A model generated the notes under the pieces. It was not told the DNA's origin and did not search any database. It saw nothing but the letters and a program-made list of their open reading frames with translations. A program made the translations under genes and the position numbers. A DNA stretch of 64,000 bases from Exophiala sp. HKRS030 (Eukaryota > Ascomycota > Eurotiomycetes > Chaetothyriales > Herpotrichiellaceae): assembly GCA_023897205.1 (NCBI GenBank), contig JAHWDD010000003.1:7815665-7879664 (forward strand). Reading direction: 5' to 3'. Within the stretch, counting starts at the first letter, position 1, and each line of letters starts with the position of its first letter. Shown piece by piece: positions 43,669 to 53,650 of the stretch.

Positions 43669-45396
43669 TTCTGGAAAATCGCGATAGCTGTGCGTTCTTT
43701 GATGTTGATAGGATTTCATCCAAGGCAGGAGACCGACTTGCAGAATCAGTGCCCTGCATAGCACGTGTGGAGCACGTGACTGCCGAGCCTGGGAGATAGG
43801 AACCTAGCGATGTACTAATTCATAAGGGACATGCTAGGCGGCTTAAGTGTGCTACGGTACCTAAATCGCAACACGAGTGCTTACCAAATTAGCCATTTCA
43901 TTAAGCTCTCGGAGACTTGTACGGTGTAAGGAGTAGGTTCTCGCCAACGCCAACGCTCGCGCGTGTGACTGGATCACTGAGAGTCTTGCTGAGAACGAGA
44001 GGCGAGAGGGGCTTAAGCCAAGTGTCATCTCCACTCACGACCACCAACACATGTCCTCTTGCTAGTCTTGAGTGCGACATATTACACGTTCTTGAGTTCC
44101 TGAGATACGATCTGCTACTCAACGACTTTAATGGGGACTAGATGCCCAAATACTTAAGACATGCATCTAACACAAAGGCCTTAGCACAGACGTCGACTGG
44201 AGGGAGTAACAAACAGATGGCTTCAAGGCAGCTACAAAGTGTGCTATCTTTGTGTTTCACACCCACGAATCATAAGTAGGGTTCTCGGTAGAGTGGATTA
44301 GGATGTTTTGACCATTTGCTAGCTTAACAATATGCAGAGTCGAATGACCTGAAACCGTAGGGCGATTGGGCGTCCTGGTCCAAAGAGAACTCTTTTATTC
44401 GTCAATGGCGGGAGGGCTAAGGAGGCCTTTGGACCTTTGGGGCTTTAGGCCGAGGGGCTCCTTAGGCAGCACCTAAGCTTCTGGACTCTTGCCTGCACAG
44501 GCACCTACAGGCACAAGTGGCGCATCACAACTTTGGCATGCGGCATGCGGCATGCCTACGGAGAAAGGTTTCTAGCTTCTAGGTCAGATTTCTAGATTTC
44601 TAGGTGTCTACGGCGTGATCTGTAGGTCCCAAGGGACGCTAACTAAGGTAGTTAGTGCTAGTCCAAGTAGTCACTAGGCAGTGTGGCAGTCTCGTCTGAC
44701 GCTCCATCACCCAACACAACCCCAGTTCCATCGTATCCATCTTATCCATCTTGTCCATCTTGTCAATCGTGTCCATCTCCTTCTCTGCTCCGTCCTAAAC
44801 AAGACTAAAGTCCTTGCACATCCATTACTCCATTACTCCATTACCTTACCCTTACCTTACCCTGCCTGCCTTGCCTGGTCTGCTTGGCGTGCCGCTTCTT
44901 TCTCAGGTCCACGAGTCCACCGCGCATTCACTCCGGAACACGTACCAACTTTGTCGCCATTCAATCACTCTATCCTTTTCAATTATTTTTCTTCTTGCAT
45001 CATCAAGACGGTTCAATCGAGCATCCATTCGAGGCCCCTGACCTGCGAATTCTTGTGTCGCGACAGATTCGCTTGTCAGGTATTTCGCGCTCACTTTCCC
45101 TACGTCTTGGGTCCGTCTTGGGTCCAACTCCGCTGTAGTCGACCCGAATCCTCGAATTCTCCCATCACCAGCTCTCAATATCATCACCGCGTCCTTGTTC
45201 CCTCCATCATCCCAGATCAATCCAACATATTACCCTCTCGACACAGTCCATCTACTTATCACCACTTATCCGTCGCATTGCATCGCATCGCATCGCATCC
45301 TGTCAGTCGGCCAATTCAACCACCCGTCGACTCGACTTTACCAATTATTGGTTCCAGCCCCTGCTTGGTCTTTTTGCTTTCTAGCGGAATGTCGGC
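43669..45396. other. Intergenic with many short tandem repeats, 1.7 kb
   Basis: Divergent control region between the actin-like gene and the TBL1-like gene. It carries GCATGCG repeats (44537-44555), TCTAG words (44570-44610), (T)CCATCTTG repeats (44735-44780), CCATTACT repeats (44821-44845) and GCATC repeats (45275-45300). From about 44690 the plus strand is C/T-rich, as in a long leader. The 259-residue frame 44681-45460 looks like a by-product of that composition, not a gene. Confidence 0.6.
44735..44780. repeat. ATCCATCTT/GTCCATCTT tandem repeat
   Basis: Four to five imperfect copies of a 9-base unit in the leader of the TBL1-like gene. Confidence 0.6.
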
Positions 45397-47658
45397 ATGG
45401 AGTCCGACAATTCCTCGACTTTCAGTGCAAAGCCACCTCCACTTAGTTCGGATCAATTGAATTATCTTATTTGGAGGCAAGTCCTTTCCACTCGCTCGTC
45501 CATCGCTTGACTGACCATCTTCGCCTAGATATCTCCAAGAAGCAGGTAGGCTGCAGCACGAGGCTTCGGCCGACAAATTCTCCCTACTAACAAGTGCACA
45601 TTAGGTTATGCAGAGGCTGCCGTCAAGCTTCAGCGTGACTGGAAAGTTGACGCAGAAGCCCTGACGTTCGCGAAAAAAATCCAAGGCCATGCACTGGTCT
45701 CTCTGGTCCAAAAGGGACTTCGATATCACTATTTATCATTAACTATCGACGAGGTACTGCCCAAATCACATCCCGCTAATTTCCTACACGCTAACCCAAG
45801 TTCAGAATGGCCGACCGTCCAAGCAATTGAATCCTTCCATGTTCTTCTTCGGTCCTGAAACAGAGAAGCCCCGTAGAGAACTGACAGACGACTTGGCTCA
45901 ACCTGTTGTCTCCCCCGACAATGCGACCACAATTCCTCGAAAGCATCCCCCGATGCCACAAATGGCCAACCTGATGCTCCCAGTGTGCAACCAACTAACA
46001 AGAAAAGTCGTAAAGCAGCCACAAGTTCTGAACGCAATGGAAGCGCTGTACGAAAACCATCAGGCCCTCTCAATCAACCTGCCTCGACCTCGGGTATGGA
46101 TGTCGACATCGTAAATGGCCACACGCCCTCAATAGCAGAGGTGAGATCGCCGTCCGCCACCGAAGGCGGAATTGAGGAAAATGGCGTCCAGGCCAATGGG
46201 GTCAAGCATGATGATCGAATGGATCTTGACGATGACTTGTCCATGGCCGACCAACAGAACGATGAACCGAGTGTCGAATCTATCCCCTTACCTATCAACA
46301 CCCTGTCCACTGGGGAAAGTGTCGGCGTGCAAGTCATCCCAGCCAAAGTCGCAAACCTCGGTCCGTCCACTACCATTCTCGAGACCAGTCCCCCTCCCTC
46401 TGGAGGTGGAACCAAGACCATCACTCATATCTCATGGCGTCCTGGTGACAGAAACATTGTCACAGCCATGGGCGACAATTTCTGTGGTCTTTGGAAACTG
46501 CCGGAAAGATTTGCCGAAACTGAGACTGCGCCCATTTTCCAACCTCTTGTTGAGTCCACAGAAGCAAAATGTATCAGTGCAACAGCCTGGGAACCTAGTG
46601 GTGACATCTTTGCACTAGCAACATATAGCCAACAATCGGGGCAATTGCGCCTCTACGATGGACAAGAGCTTTCCCTCCTAGAAGCCTTGCCCGCATCGCA
46701 GAGGGCGATAACCTCCCTGCGTTGGCATGCCCGCGGATTAAGGTTATTAGGAATTGCCCCTTATGACACGAATGCGGATGGTGTAGCACGACAGCCAGGT
46801 TCGTCCATTGTACTTTGGGATCTTTCCAAATCCCCTAATTTCACTGGCCCTTCCTCCATCCCCGTTCCCGAGATTCTGGTCGATATGGACTCTGCGTCTC
46901 ATGGTGATGATGGAATTGTCTGTGCTGCCGGTCAGAACTCGGTCTACCTCTGTCGGGCCTTTTCCGAACTTGAAGTGTCCCAACACTGGGAGTCAAATCC
47001 CGCTGAGAACCATCAATGGACATTCGCCAGGTGTGCGTGGTATGGAGGCGAGGTTCTCCTGGTCGCTGCATCTGCCGACACCGGTGCTTTGTGGCTGCCA
47101 ATCAAGAACGCAACCAAGCTAGATGCTCATGAGGGTACCATCACAGGTCTGGAGCTGCGACCTCGACTTGTCAGCTACGGCGGCGCTGCTTGGAAGCAAG
47201 AATTTGCCACTTCGTCAATGGACGGCACGGTCAAAGTGTGGCGATACGACCAGGCAAGTAATACGATCACGTCCATCTGTAAGCTGGTTATTGGCCCTGC
47301 TTCACCTGTGATGGGATTGGCATATTCACCAGACGCTTTCTGCTTAGCAGCCGCTAGCTACGATTCTATCCGCATCTGGAATGCTGAACACGGGCACAAC
47401 CACATGGCGACTTGGAAAGGAGAGGGCGACACTTGGAATGGGTCTCGACTGAAAGACGATGACAATCTGAGCGTAGGTGGTCTTTCAAGTGTCAATGGGG
47501 ACGGGCCACAAGCAAGTACCGATCATAGCTTGACTTGGGACGTCGAGAGCAAGAAACTTGCATTTGGTCTTGGCTCACAGGTGAGCATATTTATTAGCGA
47601 TCGATTGATAAGGCTAACGCTGATTAATTAGGTCGCTGTGATTGACTTCCAGCGTTGA
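45397..47658 (+). CDS. LisH/WD40 corepressor subunit (TBL1/Sif2-like)
   Basis: Exons 45397-45476, 45529-45545, 45605-45753, from 45806, to 47580 and 47632-47658. The start MESDNSSTFSAKPP leads into a LisH motif assembled over two introns: LNYLIWR + YLQEAG + YAEAAVKLQRDW (about 20-47). An acidic linker with KKSRKAA follows, then a WD40 propeller from about residue 250 (ITHISWRPGDRNIVTAMGDN; SLRWHARGLRLLG; FATSSMDGTVKVWRYDQ; VMGLAYSPDAFCLAAASYDSIRIWN). LisH plus WD40 is the plan of TBL1 and yeast Sif2, subunits of HDAC corepressor complexes (SMRT/Set3). The first intron has a GC donor. The frame must shift by two between 45877 and 46000: either a 71-nt GT-AG intron (45873-45943) or one missing base near 45930. 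Confidence 0.85.
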
Positions 47659-47860
47659 AGCGGCTTTCGAGCTTATCGACCAGATTCGACATAAGCCTTA
47701 AGAGCTCCATTAGCTATGCTCTTCAGGCGTGTCCCAAACAGTTGACTCGATGTGCTCATGTGGACGAAAAAAGGCCGTCAGCATCAGCTCTTAAACCCGA
47801 ATGGGTCGAGACTGACCCAGGACCAAGTTGGAGATGAGTACACTACTCTCACGACAATGG

Positions 47861-48862
47861 TCACACACCAGCACTTTCGAAATCTCCCCATTCTTCTTCG
47901 TCGCCTTTCTGTGCTACACCGAAATTCTTCCTCGAAGCCGGTGGTGTTCCTCCCGCAGAAGATCGTAGTTCATCCTCGATGTCACGAAAACCTCGAAGCC
48001 AAGAGTTAACTCCTTCTCGAACTTTGATCTCCGAGGTTTCAAGGGAATGATGGCCGGACTCGATCTCGTCCGGGTCATCGACATAATAGCGTCCTCGGAA
48101 ACGACCCTTCCCTCGAGTAACGACCTTGCGCTGGCTATAGTTGGGTGATGGCGTATTATTAATCCATCCTTCAAGTCCAGCGACAGCACTCGACATGGCG
48201 TTGACTGCGGTGTCTCTTTTCACTGATTCAGACACCGTGAGCTCGATACGAGCCTGAAGCCTGTCGTTCTCTTGCGCAAGATTGGTATTTTGTTCTTTGA
48301 GCCTCACGATCTCATCACTATATTCGTGCATGCGCTTCACTTGTCGCAGACATTGTTGGGTTATCGCATCAACTTTCTCCATCGCGAGTTGCTGAAGATG
48401 ACGTTGTTCAATTTGACGCATGCGCATGGACTCGACCGTAGAGGCAAGACTCCGACGAACCATTTCGAGCTCTTTCTCCACATTCGGCCGAGATTCAAGT
48501 GGAATTTCATCTGTGTTGTCGGCATTGGTGTGGGACTCGATTGGTAGTTGAACATCGTCTTCGATCAAAGCCGCTTCGATCAAGTCTATGGCTTTTTCTA
48601 TTCTCCGCTTCTTGTTTACATGGAGAGTACCATCCTGTTCGAAAGCCCAGATCTCCGACACGAGGCCGTTCAGACGGTTGGTGATATGTGTGGGTTGATC
48701 CTTGAGATCCAGACCTTTGGCGCCATCATCTGTTGGTCGAGGAGTGTTACTTCTTAGACTGATGGCAGAATCGGCAGAGAAAGAGTTGGTGGTCCAAGAT
48801 GATCCGGGTCGGGTTGGCGAGTAATGCGGACTCGATCTTGTTCCTATGTCTGATTGTGACAT
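47861..48862 (-). CDS. Coiled-coil protein of unknown function
   Basis: 333 residues from ATG 48862 (MSQSDIGTRSSPHYSP); the frame upstream of this ATG is Arg/Leu-rich with a GLGQL repeat and is less protein-like. The first 60 residues are Ser/Pro-rich. Residues about 60-230 are helical and charged, with coiled-coil heptads (MRMRQIEQRHLQQLAMEKV; SDEIVRLKEQNTNLAQENDR). A basic patch KVVTRGKGRFRGR is followed by an acidic tail ending DEEEWGDFESAGV. WxxF inside an acidic run resembles peptides that bind adaptor appendage domains, which would fit a membrane-traffic role, but this is only a motif resemblance. It converges on the TBL1-like gene about 200 bases away. Confidence 0.7.
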   Translation of the reverse strand: MSQSDIGTRSSPHYSPTRPGSSWTTNSFSADSAISLRSNTPRPTDDGAKGLDLKDQPTHITNRLNGLVSEIWAFEQDGTLHVNKKRRIEKAIDLIEAALIEDDVQLPIESHTNADNTDEIPLESRPNVEKELEMVRRSLASTVESMRMRQIEQRHLQQLAMEKVDAITQQCLRQVKRMHEYSDEIVRLKEQNTNLAQENDRLQARIELTVSESVKRDTAVNAMSSAVAGLEGWINNTPSPNYSQRKVVTRGKGRFRGRYYVDDPDEIESGHHSLETSEIKVREGVNSWLRGFRDIEDELRSSAGGTPPASRKNFGVAQKGDEEEWGDFESAGV

Positions 48863-49833
48863 TTCCTGGCAATCTTGCAAGTGCTGCAGATTGTAATCGG
48901 TAACGCAGCGAAGAGTGACAACTTGCCTCAGTTGACCGAGTTGACCGAGTTGAGGAAAGGATGAGGAGCGCAGTCTGGAATGGGAAGCGCAGGCTGCGAC
49001 GATAATGGCCCTGGATTGAACTTTTAAGGTTATCACTGATCAGCAGCCGGGAGCGCACGTCACCTGCATGTGCAACTGTCTCGCCTAAAAACCATTAAGC
49101 TGTGCAGGCGTGGTAGGGGTTCAACGGCCAAGGTCTTCACTTGCTTGGGGGTTTCTTGCGCCTAATTAACTGAATCGGCCGTCAACGAGCGGAGGTTGGT
49201 GGCTCAAGTCTGGTGGCTGGGGAATCAGGCAAGTCACGAGCCTCACCGTCTCCTCTTCTGTGCTCCTTCAGACGCAGCAGCCTTCCTCTCTATACATTAT
49301 ACCTGTACATTTAGATATCTTATAATACGCTGACATTCGCAACTATGGACAAAGAATTGTAAACACAGCAGTTATGCAGATTAGGTCAAGTATAATCCGT
49401 ACACCGCGGTGATAGACCTGCTAGTCTTTCCAGGTCATGGTGGGTAGTGGGCACAGGTGGGTTCTTTAGGTGCCCCAACCACGCCTAAGACCTCAATGCC
49501 CAGTAAGAACAAGTTCTACTGCCATGGTCAAGTCGATGTGGGGAACGCATGCGAGGTCGGTGCATCCTCACCTTCCGCCCGACGTCGAAATTATGTTCCG
49601 ACGAAATCAGGTGGGAGGTCGTGGGAGGTCTAAAGCGGTGACTCAGTCCCTCTACCACTAACTCAGAAATTTATACCTGCGACAAAACAGACCACATATT
49701 TTTCGAGAAGTCCTTCCGTACTTCCCGCATCCATGTTTTGTTCGGCAACACCCAGTTGACATCGGTTGCTGAACGTGAGCGCTCATCTGACTCGACCTCC
49801 TCCCCCTCTCATAAAACACCAGACTCATCAACG
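48863..49833. other. Intergenic, divergent promoters of the coiled-coil and anthranilate synthase genes
   Basis: About 1 kb. A GAGTTGACC triplicate (48930-48955) lies just upstream of the coiled-coil gene. A TGACTCA site sits at 49639. No gene supported. Confidence 0.6.
49639..49645. promoter_or_regulatory. TGACTCA, candidate CpcA/CPC1/Gcn4 site
   Basis: Exact palindromic Gcn4-type core 195 bases upstream of the anthranilate synthase start. A half-match TGACTC lies at about 49786. Cross-pathway control by CPC1/CpcA through this site is established for fungal trp genes; its use here is inferred. Confidence 0.6.
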
Positions 49834-51408
49834 ATGGAACAAGTACAGCCCTCGCTCGAGGAGGTGACATCCATCCTCGCAAAGTCCAAGAACTCACAAT
49901 ATCCCCCGAACCTCGTGCCACTGGCCGCCCAAATCTCTGCCGACCTCTTCACCCCAACTCAGGCCTACCTGAAAATCTCGGAGAATTCAAAATTGTCATT
50001 TCTGTACGAGAGCGCTGCTACAACTGGGACTATTGGGCGATACAGCTTCGTAGGAGCAAACCCTCTCAAAGTGATCAAGTCGGGTCCTGGCCATGGTCCG
50101 GAAGAAGATCCTTTACCTCGACTCGAGCAAGAACTTTCACAATATCGTGTGGCAACAGTGCCTTCACTTCGACTGCCACCCTTGACTGGAGGTGTTATTG
50201 GCTATGTTGGATATGATTGTGTTAGGTATTTCGAGCCCAAAACTGCTCGACCTATGAAGGATGTCTTGAAGCTGCCCGAGAGTTTCTTCATGCTTTACGA
50301 CACAATAGTGGCATTTGACCATTTCTTCAATGTCTGCAAGGTTATCACCTATGTCAAGGTTCCTTCAAGTGTATCAGCCTCTGCCCTCTCAGACGCCTAT
50401 GCGGAAGCCTCACAGACGATTCGAAAAACCATTTCTATCCTCCAAGCGGAACATATCCCTCTCCCTTACCAACCACCAATCGTGCAAGGACAGCCCTCCA
50501 AATCCAATATTGGCCAGGTAGGCTACGAGGCACATGTGACTCAATTAAAAAAACATATCAATATCGGAGACATCATTCAAGCTGTACCGTCACATCGCAT
50601 ATCACGTCCGACCACTCTACACCCATTCAACATATATCGCCATTTGCGCACCGTGAATCCTTCTCCATATCTCTTCTATATTGACTGTGAGGACTTCAGT
50701 ATCGTTGGTGCATCACCCGAATTATTGGTCAAGGAAGAAGCTGGGCGAATCATCACACATCCAATTGCTGGAACGGTGAAACGAGGACAAGATCCTGAGG
50801 AAGACGATGCTCTGGCGGATGAGCTACGTAACAGTCTTAAGGACCGGGCCGAACACGTTATGTTGGTTGATCTGGCACGGAATGATATCAATCGTGTCTG
50901 CAACCCTTTGTCCACAAGGGTAGACAGACTAATGGTTGTGGAAAGGTTCAGCCACGTCCAGCATCTTGTCAGTCAGGTCTCTGGCATACTGAGAGAAGGA
51001 GAAAATCGATTCACCGCATTTCGAAGTATCTTCCCAGCGGGCACTGTGTCAGGCGCTCCAAAAGTCAAGGCGATGGAGCTTATCGCGGAATTGGAAAAAG
51101 AGAAAAGAGGCGTCTACGCTGGAGCCGTTGGCTACTTTGGGTTCTCCCGAGTGTCACCGGATGGTTCCAAAATCGAGGATGAAGGTGCCATGGACACGTG
51201 CATTGCTTTACGAACGATGGTCGTCAAAGATGGTGTTGCTTACTTGCAAGCCGGTGGCGGTATTGTGTTTGACAGTGTAGAAGAGGACGAATGGATTGAG
51301 ACCATGAACAAATTAGGGGCGAATATCAGGACTATTGAAGAGGCTGAGAAGAAGTACCTGGCCCTCGAGAAGGTTTCGAATGGGCATGCGAATGGTGCGG
51401 CTAAATAG
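49834..51408 (+). CDS. Anthranilate synthase component I (TrpE type)
   Basis: 524 residues, no intron, from ATG 49834 (MEQVQPSLEEVTSILAKSK); the open frame continues 32 codons upstream, but only this ATG gives a family-like start. It converts chorismate and ammonia/glutamine nitrogen to anthranilate, the first committed step to tryptophan, in complex with a glutamine amidotransferase subunit. LSFLYESA (near residue 53) corresponds to the tryptophan-binding LLES element for feedback inhibition. The chorismate-binding domain has GDIIQAVPSHRISRP, SPYLFYID, GASPELLV, HPIAGTVKRG, ELRNSLKDRAEHVMLVDLARND, RSIFPAGTVSGAPKVKAMEL and LQAGGGIVFDS, all complete. The TGACTCA site upstream suggests amino-acid starvation control. 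Confidence 0.97.
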   Translation: MEQVQPSLEEVTSILAKSKNSQYPPNLVPLAAQISADLFTPTQAYLKISENSKLSFLYESAATTGTIGRYSFVGANPLKVIKSGPGHGPEEDPLPRLEQELSQYRVATVPSLRLPPLTGGVIGYVGYDCVRYFEPKTARPMKDVLKLPESFFMLYDTIVAFDHFFNVCKVITYVKVPSSVSASALSDAYAEASQTIRKTISILQAEHIPLPYQPPIVQGQPSKSNIGQVGYEAHVTQLKKHINIGDIIQAVPSHRISRPTTLHPFNIYRHLRTVNPSPYLFYIDCEDFSIVGASPELLVKEEAGRIITHPIAGTVKRGQDPEEDDALADELRNSLKDRAEHVMLVDLARNDINRVCNPLSTRVDRLMVVERFSHVQHLVSQVSGILREGENRFTAFRSIFPAGTVSGAPKVKAMELIAELEKEKRGVYAGAVGYFGFSRVSPDGSKIEDEGAMDTCIALRTMVVKDGVAYLQAGGGIVFDSVEEDEWIETMNKLGANIRTIEEAEKKYLALEKVSNGHANGAAK

Positions 51409-51829
51409 ATCATCTTGTGTATATACCAGAATGTAATGTTCATCTTGAATGAATTTTCCGCCAGAATCCAGACAAAGTCCATGTTATGTCGCCCACCCTA
51501 GATCACGAATGTCACAAAAGTTCTGAGTGTCTAAGCAACGTCCATAATTTTTTAAACGTCTTTGGGGGCTCGAGACAAATATCGCGTGGAGAATTGAAAG
51601 TCACACTTGATTGGCTAGTGGAAGCCCATCAGCACTCAACCAATCAATTCCCTCCACAATCTAAAATCTTGGCACCACACCCACAACCTCGAAAATTCAT
51701 CCGCAGTCGAACACAAGAGTCCCTTCAACGACCTCACTTCAACCAACAACTCAACTTTTTCAATCGCTGTACCTGTCGAGACTATCCCGCCAGTCTTGAC
51801 AGCCCCATTTCAGCTCAACACCCTCCAAG
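51409..51829. other. Intergenic, promoter of the eS6 gene
   Basis: About 420 bases between the anthranilate synthase and eS6 genes, C-rich and A-rich near the eS6 start. It carries an inverted pair of CCAAT boxes (51607-51647). Confidence 0.6.
51607..51647. promoter_or_regulatory. Inverted CCAAT-box pair
   Basis: TTGATTGG at 51607-51614 and its exact reverse complement CCAATCAA at 51640-51647, 25 bases apart, about 180-220 bases before the eS6 start. CCAAT boxes bind the HAP/NF-Y complex; a symmetric pair is notable. Function is inferred from sequence only. Confidence 0.4.
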
Positions 51830-52794
51830 ATGAAGTTAAACATCTCCTACCCGGCCAATGGGTCGCAGAAACTCATCGAGATCGAAGATGAGCGCAAACT
51901 CCGTGTCTTCCTCGAAAAGCGAATGGGCAATGAAGTGCCAGCCGACAGTCTTGGTGATGAGTGGAAGGGCTATGTAAGGGAATTGTGATGAGGTTTTTGT
52001 TTTTGTTTTGAGGCTGGCAATACTGACGGGTTTCTTTTACAATACAGATCGTCCGCATCACTGGTGGCAATGACAAGCAAGGCTTTCCCATGAAGCAGGG
52101 AGTCGTACGTTCAACCTCCTGCCCTTGAAAAAGCGCCAGCGTTCAGAAAGATTGAAGAAGAAGAAAGAACACCACGCTGAGACTTGTATCATTCTAGTTG
52201 CTCCCCACCCGTGTCAAGCTCCTTCTCGCCGAAGGCCACTCCTGCTACCGACCACGCCGAACTGGTGAGCGCAAGCGCAAATCAGTCCGTGGTTCCATCG
52301 TCGCCCAAGATCTCTCCGTCCTCGCTCTCTCCATCGTCAAGCAAGGTGAAGGAGACATCCCCGGCCTCACCGACGTCGTCAACCCCAAGAGACTTGGTCC
52401 CAAGCGTGCCACCAAGATCCGACGATTCTTTGGTTTGACCAAGCAAGATGATGTTCGGTATGCAGAAACTCCTTCCTCACGTATCCTTTGAAAATGCTAC
52501 GACCAGACACTAACCATATTCTGTTTCTCTCTACAGCAAGTTCGTCATTCGACGTGAAGTGATCCCCAAGAAGGAAGGCGCCAAGCCATACACCAAGGCC
52601 CCAAGATTCAGAGACTCGTCACTCCTCAACGCCTGCAACACAAGAGACACCGAATCGCACTCAAGCGAAGACGCGCTGAAGCCTCCAAGGATGCCGCAAA
52701 CGAGTACTCTCAACTGTTGGCCAAGCGTGTGCACGAGGAGCGTGAGAAGAGAGTCGAGCTCAGAAAGAGACGTGCCTCTTCCCTCCGAAAGTAG
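51830..52794 (+). CDS. RPS6: 40S ribosomal protein eS6, with a one-base frame break
   Basis: Exons 51830-51973, 52048-52104, 52198-52457 and 52537-52794, all GT-AG, early-biased as in ribosomal genes. It starts [20 protein letters not shown] and includes [14 protein letters not shown] and [20 protein letters not shown], near-invariant in eS6. The C-terminus is KRRASSLRK, carrying the Ser pair phosphorylated by S6-kinase-type AGC kinases. At 52603-52604 the frame breaks: YTKAP should be followed by [12 protein letters not shown], but one base is missing in CCAAGATT. With that base the total is 720 nt, 239 residues, the normal length. An essential gene is unlikely to be broken, so this is probably an assembly error. 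Confidence 0.96.
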
Positions 52795-53650
52795 ACTCGT
52801 TTTTGTTGTATTTCCCGGCGTGCATCCAAAACCTTTTCTCGAATGGGGTCAAGGGAGAAGCAAGTCTGAATAGTCCTGTGGTTGGCCAATCTGTGCTATC
52901 ATCATAGCAAGGCTCAAAAGATTACCTTCTTCGGTAGTTATGGATGGAAGAGAGACGTGGGATACTGTCTAAAACGATGGGAAAAAGGAAACTGCCTACC
53001 CTGCCGTGTCACGATGCACTATGATTGCGCGGTCCAACTTCTTTAGCAAGCAATTGCCTCCTACGTGGCATTGGTTGGATGGTACAAATAGACAGCAAAT
53101 CAGACCACAAGAACCCAACAAATACTAAACACTTACTACCAATGCCAAAGCCCAATCCTAGGTAATCGTACCTTTCTGTCCTTTTGCATTTCTTACGTCG
53201 ATTGAAACATGTCAGACCACTTTCGCCATCTTGCGATTGTTATAGAAGTTGCGCCATCCCGTCTCGTTCGTCAGCCTTTCTATGCGTGACAAGCCACAAG
53301 CAATTTTGAGTCTCCTGGTATCCAAGCCATCACGGGACCGTGTATCTCAGCCACCGTTGATTGGGTACCCCAAGTGCCTTGTTACGAACAGACTCTGGGG
53401 TGCTGCGTAGTCGGGACGTGCTAAAACCAACGACGAGGTTGAAGGTTGACCGAGGCGGGTGGCCTCCTCCAAACGAGAAAATCCCACCTGGAAGGCGCCT
53501 GGCGGGTGGGGAATTTTTTTCCCTCCGCGTTTTTGCGCTCCTATGACCGAACCTGTTGACTCCAACTTTTCTTCCCTTCGCTCCCGTTACCGTCACCATG
53601 TCGCTGCTTCTTCGATAACATCATCCTCATCGTCGCCAAACTACGCAGGC
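52795..53650. other. Intergenic, 0.86 kb
   Basis: 3' flank of eS6 and promoter of the PRPP synthetase gene. Frames near 53330-53600 overlap on both strands without protein-like features. No repeat seen. Confidence 0.6.

Noticed and set aside
44681..45460. 259-residue plus-strand frame upstream of the TBL1-like gene
   Set aside because: Made of His/Pro/Leu/Ser from C/T-rich leader DNA and overlaps the true first exon in another frame.
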